From contig CBDCVB010000002.1 in the NCBI GenBank assembly GCA_965222895.1, positions 2,046,001 through 2,110,000 of the forward strand: a stretch of DNA of 64,000 bases, given 5' to 3'. The notes beneath the pieces are model-generated. The model was not told the DNA's origin. It made no database searches and worked only from the letters and a program-made list of their open reading frames with translations. Below are positions 26,292 to 34,555 of this stretch, piece after piece. A program made the position numbers and the translations under genes. The DNA comes from Bin87 sp965222895 (GTDB lineage: Bacteria; Chloroflexota; Dehalococcoidia; Lucifugimonadales; UBA3495). Within the stretch, counting starts at the first letter, position 1. Every line of letters begins with the position of its first letter.

Positions 26292-26320
26292 ATATTAGCA
26301 CTTGCGTTCCAATCACGCAA
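26292..26320 (-). promoter_or_regulatory. recA promoter with a LexA-like box in the spacer
   Basis: On the - strand TTGCGT (26315-26320), a 17-base spacer and TAATAT (26292-26297) form the recA promoter. Inside the spacer is GAACGCAAGTGC (26298-26309), which matches the Gram-positive/Chloroflexi-type SOS box GAAC-N4-GTTC in 7 of 8 fixed bases. LexA bound there would block RNA polymerase. Confidence 0.65.
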
Positions 26321-26436
26321 TGGCGGCCTGACACTATCTCGCACGATGCTGCAATCCAGTCCGCTGCACCGCAAACCGGCCGATAAATCCGACTCTTTGC
26401 ACCTACCGGAGCCCACGGCTCCTCATACTAGAAGTC

Positions 26437-26667
26437 TCAAAAACCGCCCTGAAATCCAATGGTTACCGTGCCGTTTTCCACGATAATCGGCGTAATCCGC
26501 TCTCCGCCGGATAGCTCAAGCAAGGCCGGCACCTGGTCGGGCCGCTTCGACACGTCGATTTCGGTATACGCCACCCGCTGGCGGCGATAGTGCATCTTCG
26601 CCTGCGCCGAGAATGGGCAGTCCGGATGCGTATAAAGGATAATTTCGGATTGATCTGCAGTGGTCAA
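26437..26667 (-). CDS. Small glutaredoxin-like protein (UXX-star type)
   Basis: A 76-residue thioredoxin-fold protein. From the TTG at 26667 it reads MTTADQSEIILYTHPDCPFS, with the active site DCPFS at residues 16-20 (Cys17, Ser20), a cis-Pro in ITPII and a GFQGGF end. This resembles the UXX-star (seleno)glutaredoxin group, here with Cys in place of selenocysteine and Ser in place of the second Cys. AGGAG lies 6 bases before the TTG; the longer frame from 26754 has no ribosome site and extra residues not seen in the family. It is a monothiol form, so reduction would need a partner thiol. Confidence 0.75.
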   Translation of the reverse strand: MTTADQSEIILYTHPDCPFSAQAKMHYRRQRVAYTEIDVSKRPDQVPALLELSGGERITPIIVENGTVTIGFQGGF

Positions 26668-26775
26668 AACAAACTCCTGAGCGCCTGGGTACAAGTTAAA
26701 ATCAACGTGCCAACGGCTGACTCCGCTATTCAATTCTACGGACGCCCTCACCATAAGGCAACGCGGGCAAAACGC

Positions 26776-27729
26776 CTAAATCGGAACGGGTTGCTCTTCC
26801 AGCAATTCGGCAATCACTGACTCCTGGCTGCGTTCCCGCAATCGCGCCATACTTTTCAGGATGATCCGGTGGGCCAGCGCCGGTACGGCCAATGCCTTGA
26901 TGTCGTCCGGCGTTACGTATTCCTGCCCCCGGATACCGGCCAGCGCTTGTGCGCAACGGTAAAGCCCCAGCGTCGCCCGCGGACTCGCTCCCAGTTCCAC
27001 GTCGGGATGGCTGCGCGTGGCCCGGGTCAGCCGCACCAGGTAGGTTCGCAGCACCGGGTCGATGTACACCTGACGCACCAGGTTCTGGACACGTACCACT
27101 TCGGCGGCGGTGGCGACCGGTTGCAGCGACCGCATCGGATTATCATCCTCAAACCGTTCCAGCATCGTTGTTTCGTCATCCTCAGATGGATACCCGAGGC
27201 GCAACCGCAGCAGGAAGCGGTCGATTTGAGCTTCGGGCAGCGGAAACGTGCCCTCCAGCTCGATGGGGTTTTGGGTGGCCAGCACCAGAAACGGCGACGG
27301 CAACTCCACGGTGTCCTGATCCACGGTAACTTGCTGCTCGGCCATTGCCTCCAACAACGCCGACTGTGTCCTCGGCGTGGCGCGGTTGATTTCGTCGGCC
27401 AGCACAATTTGGGAGATAACCGGCCCCGGACGAAACTCGAACTCCCCGCTGCGCTGGTTGTAATAGTGAACACCCGTGATGTCCGACGGCATCAGGTCAG
27501 GCGTGAACTGGATGCGCCGGAAATCACACGCCAGCGAGTAGGCCAATGACCGGGCCAGTGTGGTCTTGCCAATGCCCGGCACATCTTCGACCAGGATGTG
27601 CCCGCCGCTGAAGAGCGCCGCCAGGGTGTATTCAATCACCTCGTCCTTGCCAACAATCGCCAACTGGATGTTGGTTTTGATTGCGGCTGCCATGTCGGCA
27701 ATCGTCCTAGCGTTAGCTGGCGTTATCAC
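26776..27729 (-). CDS. MoxR-type AAA+ ATPase
   Basis: A 317-residue MoxR-subfamily AAA+ ATPase, a likely chaperone for metal-cofactor or complex assembly. Walker A is EDVPGIGKTT (near residue 50); Walker B/sensor segments are IVLADEINRATPRTQSALLEAM, and PFLVLATQNPIE is sensor 1. Arg-finger and sensor 2 regions follow with ASPRATLGLYR. GTG 27729 overlaps the upstream TGA in GTGA, so it is translationally coupled to the nucleotidyltransferase gene. MoxR genes usually sit next to DUF58 and vWA genes; none is present here. Confidence 0.93.
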   Translation of the reverse strand: MITPANARTIADMAAAIKTNIQLAIVGKDEVIEYTLAALFSGGHILVEDVPGIGKTTLARSLAYSLACDFRRIQFTPDLMPSDITGVHYYNQRSGEFEFRPGPVISQIVLADEINRATPRTQSALLEAMAEQQVTVDQDTVELPSPFLVLATQNPIELEGTFPLPEAQIDRFLLRLRLGYPSEDDETTMLERFEDDNPMRSLQPVATAAEVVRVQNLVRQVYIDPVLRTYLVRLTRATRSHPDVELGASPRATLGLYRCAQALAGIRGQEYVTPDDIKALAVPALAHRIILKSMARLRERSQESVIAELLEEQPVPI

Positions 27730-28457
27730 CGTACCGCCTGCTGGCCGGCCACGGACCTCCCGGTCAAATGCTGCTCGACATCCGCCAAATCGTGCATCGA
27801 GTCCACGCTGCGCCAGAATTGGTCGGTGTGTACCGCAGACATTCGCCCCTGCTCCGCCAGCGTCGGGAAGGTGGTGTCTTCATGGTCGCCCCGCGCGGGC
27901 AACCACTCCCTGATTGCCGGATTGAAAACATACACGCCGCCGTTGATGGCGTAGGGTAACGGCGCCTTTTCGCGAAAATCCCTGACCAAACCAGCAGAGT
28001 CGGTATCAACTATTCCATAAGCGCTGGTCATACGCACGGTCAGAATCGTCGCCAGATGGTCGGGGTTTGATGCGGTGCGGGCGCGGTAGTCAGCCAGCAA
28101 TCTGTCTAAATCGACCTCGGTAATTATATCGCCATTGATGGCGATAACCGGCTCATCCGCTCCATCCGGCACCATTTCAAGCCCCTTTCTCAGCGCGCCA
28201 CCGCGACCCAGCGGCGTTTCTTCACGGCTGTAGTGCGCTCGGATGCCAAAGGCGCTGCCGTCGCCAAAATAATCAGCCACTGCTTCGGCCAGATAACCCA
28301 CCAGGAACACCACGTCCGTAACCCCGCCGCGCCGGAGCCAGCGCACCTGATGCCACAGCAGCGGCTGGCCGCCGAGGGCGATCATTGGTTTAGGCAGTTT
28401 GTCGGTAAGAGGACGCAACCGTTCGCCCTTGCCGCCGGCCAGTATCAGAGCATACAT
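27726..28457 (-). CDS. Nucleotidyltransferase family protein (NDP-sugar pyrophosphorylase-like)
   Basis: A 243-residue nucleotidyltransferase with the signature MYALILAGGKGERLRPLTDK, KPMIALGGQPLL, VIAINGDIIT (the metal Asp), and a late NGGVYVFNP motif. These enzymes make NDP-sugars or activate sugar-1-phosphates, such as mannose-1-phosphate guanylyltransferase. ATG 28457 opens the family motif; the frame is open to a TTG at 28496. It is coupled by a 4-base GTGA overlap to the MoxR gene. The sugar is not identified. Confidence 0.87.
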   Translation of the reverse strand: MYALILAGGKGERLRPLTDKLPKPMIALGGQPLLWHQVRWLRRGGVTDVVFLVGYLAEAVADYFGDGSAFGIRAHYSREETPLGRGGALRKGLEMVPDGADEPVIAINGDIITEVDLDRLLADYRARTASNPDHLATILTVRMTSAYGIVDTDSAGLVRDFREKAPLPYAINGGVYVFNPAIREWLPARGDHEDTTFPTLAEQGRMSAVHTDQFWRSVDSMHDLADVEQHLTGRSVAGQQAVR

Positions 28458-28513
28458 CGTGGGCGGTATGTTAACGCTGGCAACGGGTGGGGTCAACGCT
28501 AACTGTACTCTGA

Positions 28514-28545
28514 TAAAAACGCCCCCACCGCATGATGGAGGCGTT
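28514..28545 (-). terminator. Intrinsic terminator of the broken TRAP gene
   Basis: On the - strand a 10-bp stem (28518-28527 with 28536-28545, one wobble) and an 8-base loop are followed by TTTTTATC. It lies just after the end of the TRAP-like remnant and ends that transcript. Confidence 0.75.
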
Positions 28546-28570
28546 ATGATAGCGCGCTATTGCTCGTACC

Positions 28571-29693
28571 TTATTCATAAGCCCGCGGGCGGAACTCCGA
28601 CGCACAGAACCGCATCAGGTCCCAACTGCTGGGGTCGCCGGTACTCTCTCTAATCTGGGCCTGCACCCCTTCCACGCCCAAGCTCGCCAGCACTGGGTCG
28701 CCGGTCTGGACGATGGTCAAGTCGATCAGCTCCCGCAACCGCATCTGCTCTTCACGAGGCAGGAGCGCTTCGCGTGAGATTTGGTCAACCACCTCTCACG
28801 GTTACATAGGTGACGCCGATGGAACCCACAATCGGGCCGTAGAGATAGTCGGTAACCTCATACCAGCGCTGGCCGTAGCCGGGCGTGCCGCCGGTTACGC
28901 CGCCGTCCAGAACGCCGCGCTCCAGGGCGGTATAAACGTCGGCAAAGGCAACGAACTGGCCTTCGGCGTTCAACCCAGCCAGCAAGTCGCCCAAGATGGT
29001 GCTGTGCTGCCGGATTTTCTTGCCCTCATAAGACGGCAAGTCTTCCAACGGCTCACGGCTGAAGATGTACTGGTTAGGGTAGTAGTTGCGGAAAATTGGC
29101 TCGCCGCCGGTGGCATCGCGGAGGATGCGAATCATATCATCCTCGATGGCATCGGTGAGGGCGAGGTGGGCTTCGTTGCTGGGGGAAAGACCCCACAGAT
29201 TGCCTACATCAATTACCGGCAGGTCGCCGCCAACGTAGCCGGAATAGATTTCAGCAAATTCCAGAGTCTGGTCATTGACCAGCCGGATCGTGTCCGGGCC
29301 GCCCAGGCCCAGCTCGGGATATGACGAAATTTCGATTAGAACCTGGCCGCCGGTGCGTTCCTCTACCCGGGGAATGAAGAAGGAGTCGATGAGTTCACAG
29401 GGTCGCAGCGCCCGGTTGATACACACAACTTGCAGGGTAACGACTTCCTGAGTCTCCGGGGCCGGCAACGGGGTTTGGGTTGGCGGAACCGGAGTATCGG
29501 CGGACGGCGTAGTACCGGCCGCCGCCGTAGTATCAGCCGATGCCGAAGTATCGGCCGCCGGTGTCTGGGTGTTCGCTGCCGGTTCCGCGGCGCCGCCCCC
29601 GCCGCAGGCCACCAGGGCCAGCATCAGCACGGCAATCGCACCGACGACCGCTCCGGATCGCCAGTATGCGGGCAAACTTCTCAAACTGGACAT
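28571..29693 (-). pseudogene. dctP: TRAP transporter substrate-binding protein DctP, frameshifted
   Basis: The first 302 codons encode a DctP-like lipoprotein. It has a signal peptide with lipobox LVAC (MSSLRSLPAYWRSG start), a Gly/Ala/Thr-rich linker, and a periplasmic domain with VFIRPRVEERT-like FFIPRVEERTGGQVLIEISSY, LGLGGPDTIRLV and PYLS-like segments. The frame closes at TGA 28785. The next 73-codon frame (28571-28792) restarts with VDQIS, as expected after the common VTVxG-xxDQIS junction, so one inserted base near 28787 would join them. The end then differs from typical DctP, so decay or a rearranged tail is possible. Restored length is 373 residues. Confidence 0.7.
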
Positions 29694-29881
29694 AGTTGTC
29701 TCCCTGTGGGTAGGAAATTTAAGCGGCGGCGCATGGCAACTGTACAAAACGTAATCGCCATCCTCACCGCCATCAATTAAGGCCGTAAGCTAACAGCGCC
29801 TGCCGGCAGTGTCAATAATTTGGGATACCCGGTATAAACATTTTGACAATTACTCTGGACAGGTTGGACGTGGCAACCCTG

Positions 29882-29887
29882 TATAAT
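29882..29887 (+). promoter_or_regulatory. TATAAT box upstream of the SDR gene
   Basis: TATAAT (29882-29887) lies 65 bases before the SDR start in the 258-base divergent gap. No convincing -35 is found at the right distance; a TTGACA at 29843 is too far. Confidence 0.4.
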
Positions 29888-29951
29888 GCGGCGCAACCCC
29901 CGGCCATCATACCCGTACAATCATACCCATATTAGGAAGGCGCGCGCCATC

Positions 29952-30734
29952 ATGCCCTACCCCGGACTTGACCTCACCGGTCGCAAGGCGCTGGTAACCG
30001 GAGCGGCCCGCGGCATCGGCGCCGCGCTGGCGCTCGGCCTCGCCCAGGCCGGCGCCGACATCGCCGTCAGCGACCTGCCCACCGACGCCTCCAGGGCCGG
30101 CGTGGCCGAAACGGCCGCCCGCATCAGGGCGGAAGGCGTCACCGCCCTTGAATACGATATGGACGTACAGTCGGTGGCGGCCATCGACGCCACGGTTCGG
30201 CAGGCTGCCGCCGACCTGGGCCGGCTCGACATCCTGGTCAACAACGCCGGTATCCGCCGCCGCGCGCCCGCCCTGGAAGTTACCGAAGCGGATTGGGATG
30301 CCGTCCTCGACACCAACCTCAAGGGCGCCTTCTTCTGCGCCCAGGCCGCCGCCAGGGCCATGATTCCTAATGGTTTCGGACGCATCATCAGCATATCTTC
30401 CCAGCTGGCCCTGGTGGGCGCTCCTCACCGCGCCGCCTACTGCGCCAGCAAGGGCGGCCTGGCCAACCTCACGAGGGTCCTGGCGCTGGAGTGGGCCGAG
30501 CACGGCATCACCGTCAATGCCATCGGGCCGGGCCCCACCACCACACCCGGCCTGCTGGAAGCCGACACCCGCGACGACGATACCGTCCAGGCCGATCTGG
30601 CCCTGCGGATGCCCCTGGGCCGGCGCATGGCAGCCGAAGAACTGGTGGGCGCGGCCATTTACCTGGCCAGCGACTCGGCCAGCGCCACCACCGGCCACCT
30701 GCTGATCGTCGACGGCGGCTGGACTGCTATCTGA
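29952..30734 (+). CDS. Short-chain dehydrogenase/reductase (SDR)
   Basis: A 260-residue classical SDR. The NAD(P) motif is TGAARGIG near residue 15, NNAG is in ILVNNAGI, the catalytic Ser is in ISISSQL, and Tyr and Lys are in YCASKGG; the C-terminus ends GHLLIVDGGWT. Asp in AVSDLP after the second strand suggests NAD(H) preference. AGGAAGG at 29934-29940 lies 11 bases before ATG 29952. It probably oxidises a hydroxy group in the catabolic pathway formed with the LLM gene 110 bases downstream. Confidence 0.93.
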   Translation: MPYPGLDLTGRKALVTGAARGIGAALALGLAQAGADIAVSDLPTDASRAGVAETAARIRAEGVTALEYDMDVQSVAAIDATVRQAAADLGRLDILVNNAGIRRRAPALEVTEADWDAVLDTNLKGAFFCAQAAARAMIPNGFGRIISISSQLALVGAPHRAAYCASKGGLANLTRVLALEWAEHGITVNAIGPGPTTTPGLLEADTRDDDTVQADLALRMPLGRRMAAEELVGAAIYLASDSASATTGHLLIVDGGWTAI

Positions 30735-30741
30735 CTGCAAC

Positions 30742-30786
30742 ACCAACCTCGTGCATACCAACCTCGCGCACACCGACCTCGTGCAT
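30742..30786. repeat. Three tandem 15-bp units
   Basis: ACCAACCTCGTGCAT, ACCAACCTCGCGCAC and ACCGACCTCGTGCAT stand in perfect tandem at 30742, 30757 and 30772, between the SDR stop and the next LLM gene. They lie outside any frame. Confidence 0.95.
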
Positions 30787-30844
30787 TGATACTTATATTG
30801 ATATTCATGCCGAAGTCTGCAACAAAACCTGGAGACGTTGAGCC

Positions 30845-31981
30845 ATGAAATTCGGCATGTTTTATGAACTGCAGATGCCCCGCCCCTGGACCGACACCGC
30901 CGAGTACGACACCCTCTGGAACGCGGTGCGGCAAGTACAGTACGCCGAGGAGATGGGCTTCGAGCGCGTTTGGCTGGTCGAGCACCATTTCCTCACCGAG
31001 TTCGCCCACTCGTCCGCCCCCGAAGTAACCCTGGCGGTGATGGCCCAGCACACGAAGAAGATGCGCCTGGGATTCGGCGTTGTGCTGGCGCCCGTGCATC
31101 ATCCCCTCCACGTCGCCGCCCGCGCCGCCACCCTAGACATCCTCAGCGACGGGCGTGTGGACGTGGGCGTAGGGCGCACCAAAGGCCCCTACCAGCTCAC
31201 TCCCTTCGGCACCGACGTGGCAATGACCCAGAGCATGATGGTGGAAACACTGGAATGCCTTCCCCGCATGTGGTGCGATGACGTCTTCAGCCACGACGGC
31301 GAGAACTGGACAATACCTCCTCGCGAGGTTGTTCCCCGCCCGTTGCAGCAACCCCATCCGCCGCTGTGGATGGCCTGCACCCAGGAGGACACCTTCCGCC
31401 TGGCCGGCCAACTGGGCGTCGGTTGCCTGGTCAACACCCTGGGCGGCACGGACAAGACCCGCGGCCTGGTCAACGCCTACTATGAGGCCATCGAAAACGC
31501 TACTCCGGTGGGCCGGTTCACCAACCGACAGGTGGTAGCATCCACCATCGGTTTCTGCGACGAGGACGACGCCACCGCCCGCCAAAAGGGAGCCGAGGTC
31601 GCCGCCTGGTATCTGGAACAAAGCCGGCAGCGGTTCACCCTGGAATGGGCCGGCGTTGACCCCGATGCTGTCCCCGAGGAATACCAGTTCTACGTCCAGG
31701 GCGGCGCAGTGCGCGGCGGCCTCGACTCCCAACCGCAATCGGAAGACCCCCAGCAGCAAAAACCGCCCACGCCCGAGGAACTGCTGGCCGGCGGCGGTTA
31801 CTGCGTCGGCGACCCGAAGGCGTGCATCAGAGTCATCGAAGAGTTCGAGGCCATGGGTGTCGACGAGATAATGCCCATCTTCCAGGCTGGCCACGCCACC
31901 CACGAAGAAGTGATGAACTCCATCCGCCTTTTCGGCGAGCAAGTCATCCCACACTTTCGCGCCAAAGCAGCAGCGAAATAA
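30845..31981 (+). CDS. LLM class flavin-dependent monooxygenase
   Basis: A 378-residue luciferase-like monooxygenase of the long alkanal/alkane type. It has MKFGMFYELQMPRPW, then EEMGFERVWLVEHHFLTEFAHSSAPE near residues 38-65, with LVEHH and HHPLHVAARAATLDILSDGRVDVGVG as the luciferase core. A long C-terminal insert follows (SQPQSEDPQQQKPPTPEE) before GDPKACIRVIEEFEAMGVD. GGAG lies 10 bases before ATG 30845. It follows the SDR gene after the tandem-repeat spacer. Confidence 0.93.
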   Translation: MKFGMFYELQMPRPWTDTAEYDTLWNAVRQVQYAEEMGFERVWLVEHHFLTEFAHSSAPEVTLAVMAQHTKKMRLGFGVVLAPVHHPLHVAARAATLDILSDGRVDVGVGRTKGPYQLTPFGTDVAMTQSMMVETLECLPRMWCDDVFSHDGENWTIPPREVVPRPLQQPHPPLWMACTQEDTFRLAGQLGVGCLVNTLGGTDKTRGLVNAYYEAIENATPVGRFTNRQVVASTIGFCDEDDATARQKGAEVAAWYLEQSRQRFTLEWAGVDPDAVPEEYQFYVQGGAVRGGLDSQPQSEDPQQQKPPTPEELLAGGGYCVGDPKACIRVIEEFEAMGVDEIMPIFQAGHATHEEVMNSIRLFGEQVIPHFRAKAAAK

Positions 31982-31984
31982 TCG

Positions 31985-32065
31985 AACATATATCGACAGG
32001 ATAGCCAGAATGATAAGACTTAATCAGCGAAAATCCTGTTCATCCTGTGCATCCATGTTAGTAAA
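31985..32065. repeat. Possible dispersed repeat with ACAGGAT/ATCCTGT arms
   Basis: The 96-base gap before the DUF362 gene holds CGACAGGATAGCC and later AATCCTGTTCATCCTGTGCA, that is, one ACAGGAT arm and two ATCCTGT-like arms in inverted relation. Sequences of this form recur in many bacterial genomes, but I see no second copy in this window. Confidence 0.35.
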
Positions 32066-32077
32066 GGGTATTTATTG

Positions 32078-33217
32078 ATGGCCACCGTTGCAGGGCCGGA
32101 CGCCGCCGGTCAAACCCCCACCTACCAGCCAGTAAAGACTCCGGTGGTGTCCGTGGTGGCGACCACGCCGGAGACGGTGCTGGCCGATGTGGAGCGGGCC
32201 ATGCGGCTGGCCGGCGCCGAGCAGGCGCTGTCAACCGACCTGGAAACGCTGCTGAAAATCAACATCTCCTGGCAGCACTGGTATCCGGGTTGTTCCACCG
32301 CACCCTGGCAACTGGAAGGCGTCGTCTGCGCGTTGCAGAATATGGGCCACTCCGACTTGATTGCCGCCCACAATGGCACCGTCGTGGTGGATTCCTTCGA
32401 GGGTGAAGTCAACAACAAGCATAAGCCGGTGCAAGACAAGTACAACCTGCGCACCGTCCACCTGGACACGCCGCCGGAGCCGTGGGTGCGCTACGAACCG
32501 AAAGCCGAGATGCTGGTGCTGGACGACATCTACCCCGAAGGCATCGAGATACCGCAGATTTTCGCCGGCAAGAACATCGTGCACCTGCCCACCATGAAGA
32601 CCCACGTCTTTACCACCATGACCGGCGCCATGAAGAACGCCTTTGGCGGCCTGCTGCACCGCAAACGCCACTGGACCCATTCGGTGATTCACGAAACGCT
32701 GGTAGATTTGCTGGCCATCCAGCAGGAGATACACCCGGGCATCTTCGCCGTAACCGACGGCACTTTCGCCGGCGACGGCCCCGGCCCCCGGGCCATGCGC
32801 TGGCACATCAAGAACCGCATCGTCGCCGGCGCCGACCAGGTAGCCGTCGATGCCGTGGTCGCCTCCATGATGGGCTTCAACCCGCTGTCCATCGACTTCA
32901 TCCGCCTGGCCCACGAGCGCGGCCTGGGCATCGGCGATATGCGCCACATCGAGGTGGTCGGCGACGAACCGGACATCAGCCAAGTCAACTGGAACTTCTC
33001 CGGCACCGAAAACACCTTCGCCAGCAGAGGCCAAAAACTAATTTACTGGGGGCCGCTCAAGCCTTTGGAAAACGCCCTGCTGCGCTCCCCCATAGCCGCC
33101 TGGGCCTACACCGCCAGCAACCTCTACCACAACGGCTACTGGCTGAACACAGTGGGGAAGGGCAGAATAAAGAAGGCGCTGAAGACGGAGTGGGGGCGGT
33201 TGTGGGAAGGGTATTAG
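32078..33217 (+). CDS. DUF362 domain-containing protein
   Basis: A 379-residue DUF362 protein. The family core is visible: INISWQHWYPGCSTAPWQLEGVV, then NIVHLPTMKTHVFTTMTGAMKNAFGGLL with the KTH and MKNAFG motifs, and FAVTDGTFAGDGPGPR followed by ADQVAVDAVVASMMGFNP. No ferredoxin-type Cys clusters are found, so it is the form without Fe-S domains. AAAGGG lies about 9 bases before ATG 32078. The biochemical role of DUF362 is unknown. It follows an LLM gene and precedes the Septu-like pair, with only 31 bases in between. Confidence 0.9.
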   Translation: MATVAGPDAAGQTPTYQPVKTPVVSVVATTPETVLADVERAMRLAGAEQALSTDLETLLKINISWQHWYPGCSTAPWQLEGVVCALQNMGHSDLIAAHNGTVVVDSFEGEVNNKHKPVQDKYNLRTVHLDTPPEPWVRYEPKAEMLVLDDIYPEGIEIPQIFAGKNIVHLPTMKTHVFTTMTGAMKNAFGGLLHRKRHWTHSVIHETLVDLLAIQQEIHPGIFAVTDGTFAGDGPGPRAMRWHIKNRIVAGADQVAVDAVVASMMGFNPLSIDFIRLAHERGLGIGDMRHIEVVGDEPDISQVNWNFSGTENTFASRGQKLIYWGPLKPLENALLRSPIAAWAYTASNLYHNGYWLNTVGKGRIKKALKTEWGRLWEGY

Positions 33218-33248
33218 GCGGCGTGGTGGTAGTAGAGAGGTGGCGACC

Positions 33249-34550
33249 ATGCATATCACTGGGATGACGATTCGCGGCATACCGCCGTTTACCGAACCCG
33301 TTGAGTTCGAGTTCAATGAACGGGTGAACCTGCTCATTGGGCCTAACGCTACTGGCAAGTCCACCATCATCAGGTCGTTGGCGGCTCGTGCTAGTTCTCG
33401 CATCCATCGTGATGAAGATACGACGCTATCGTATTTCAGAGCTTTCGGCGGCGACAGTGCAACGAGTGGTGACTTCATACGTCACGCCCAAATCGATCGT
33501 GTCAGGAAGCAGCAACCGTTCGTGGTCATTCCAGCGACTAGAATAAACTTGCCTCTGCAAGACGATAATACGGCGATGTTCGGTTTGCTTGACCAACGTA
33601 ATAATACTCATGATTTAGACGTATGTTTGAAAGATTCCCTGCATGTGTTCAATGGTAGCGATGTATATTGCGCGATGAATGTCGTAGCTACTCTCGTCCA
33701 AGGCACCGCCATTACCGAGGACACTGCTCGCGCATTGTTTATGATAAAGAAAATATCATTAGAATGCACGTATTCGATTTCTCACGAAGTCCTTGCTAAT
33801 AATCAACTTACAGACTATGTCGGAATACAAAAAATCCTTGCTACTTCGCCCTCGAGACATGACCTAGATGTAGGCAGAACCACAGTAGTGCATTACTCCA
33901 TGGGAGCCTCAGTGAATGATGGGGTTGGTATGGGTTCTGACGAAGAGGTTTTTGTAGGAGATTTGAGTGGCGGAACACAAGGAACTCTGCTTTGGGTTTG
34001 GTACTTAACACTGCGCATTGCACGTTTTTACGAATTTGAAGGTGGGTGGGAGAAGCGGCCGGCGATTTTGCTGATTGATGAGATTGAGAACCATCTGCAC
34101 CCCACATGGCAGAGACGAGTGATTCCGGCGTTGCTGGAGCATTTCCCCGGATTGCAAATCTTCGCTACTACTCACTCCCCGTTCGTAGTTGCAGGTTTGA
34201 TGGCCGGCCAGGTCCACCTGCTCCACCGGGACGCAAACGGAGTCATCACCGCCACCACAAACGAGCAGGACATTATCGGCTGGACTACTGACGAGATTTT
34301 GCGCACTTTCATGGACGTGGATGAGCCAACTGACGAACTCACGGTACGTCGTGCCAGTCGTTTGCGTGAACTGCGAGAGAAAGATAGTCTCACTGACGAT
34401 GAAGAAACGGAACTCCAAGAATTGCGTCGTCAGGTCAACGAAGACCTGCTGTCCCGCGGTCCATTAAACGCTCAACGCGAGCGGTACGCGGATTTGATGC
34501 AGCGATTCCTGCTGTCCAGACAGTCAGAATTATCACAGGACGGCGACTAG
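33249..34550 (+). CDS. ptuA: AAA+ ATPase, Septu-like PtuA
   Basis: A 433-residue SMC/OLD-type ATPase. Walker A is GPNATGKST at about residues 31-39, an ABC-like signature LSGGTQGT lies near 240, Walker B is ILLIDEIENHLHP near 271-283, and FATTHSPFVV is the H-loop. The C-terminus is a charged coiled-coil-like segment (RLRELREKDSLTDDEETELQELRRQ, which I list in part). It is followed after 6 bases by an HNH nuclease gene, the arrangement of Septu (PtuA-PtuB), a known anti-phage system. The central part is clearly lower in GC than the neighbours, which suggests transfer. The defence role is inferred from the pair. ATG 33249 is chosen because GAGAGG lies 9 bases upstream. Confidence 0.8.
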   Translation: MHITGMTIRGIPPFTEPVEFEFNERVNLLIGPNATGKSTIIRSLAARASSRIHRDEDTTLSYFRAFGGDSATSGDFIRHAQIDRVRKQQPFVVIPATRINLPLQDDNTAMFGLLDQRNNTHDLDVCLKDSLHVFNGSDVYCAMNVVATLVQGTAITEDTARALFMIKKISLECTYSISHEVLANNQLTDYVGIQKILATSPSRHDLDVGRTTVVHYSMGASVNDGVGMGSDEEVFVGDLSGGTQGTLLWVWYLTLRIARFYEFEGGWEKRPAILLIDEIENHLHPTWQRRVIPALLEHFPGLQIFATTHSPFVVAGLMAGQVHLLHRDANGVITATTNEQDIIGWTTDEILRTFMDVDEPTDELTVRRASRLRELREKDSLTDDEETELQELRRQVNEDLLSRGPLNAQRERYADLMQRFLLSRQSELSQDGD

Positions 34551-34555
34551 ACTCC

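Noticed and set aside
28785..28787. TGA in dctP read as selenocysteine
   Set aside because: The frame after the TGA has no DctP content, whereas a frameshift explains the next frame.
30742..30786. CRISPR-like array
   Set aside because: The units are tandem without spacers, and no cas gene is in the window.
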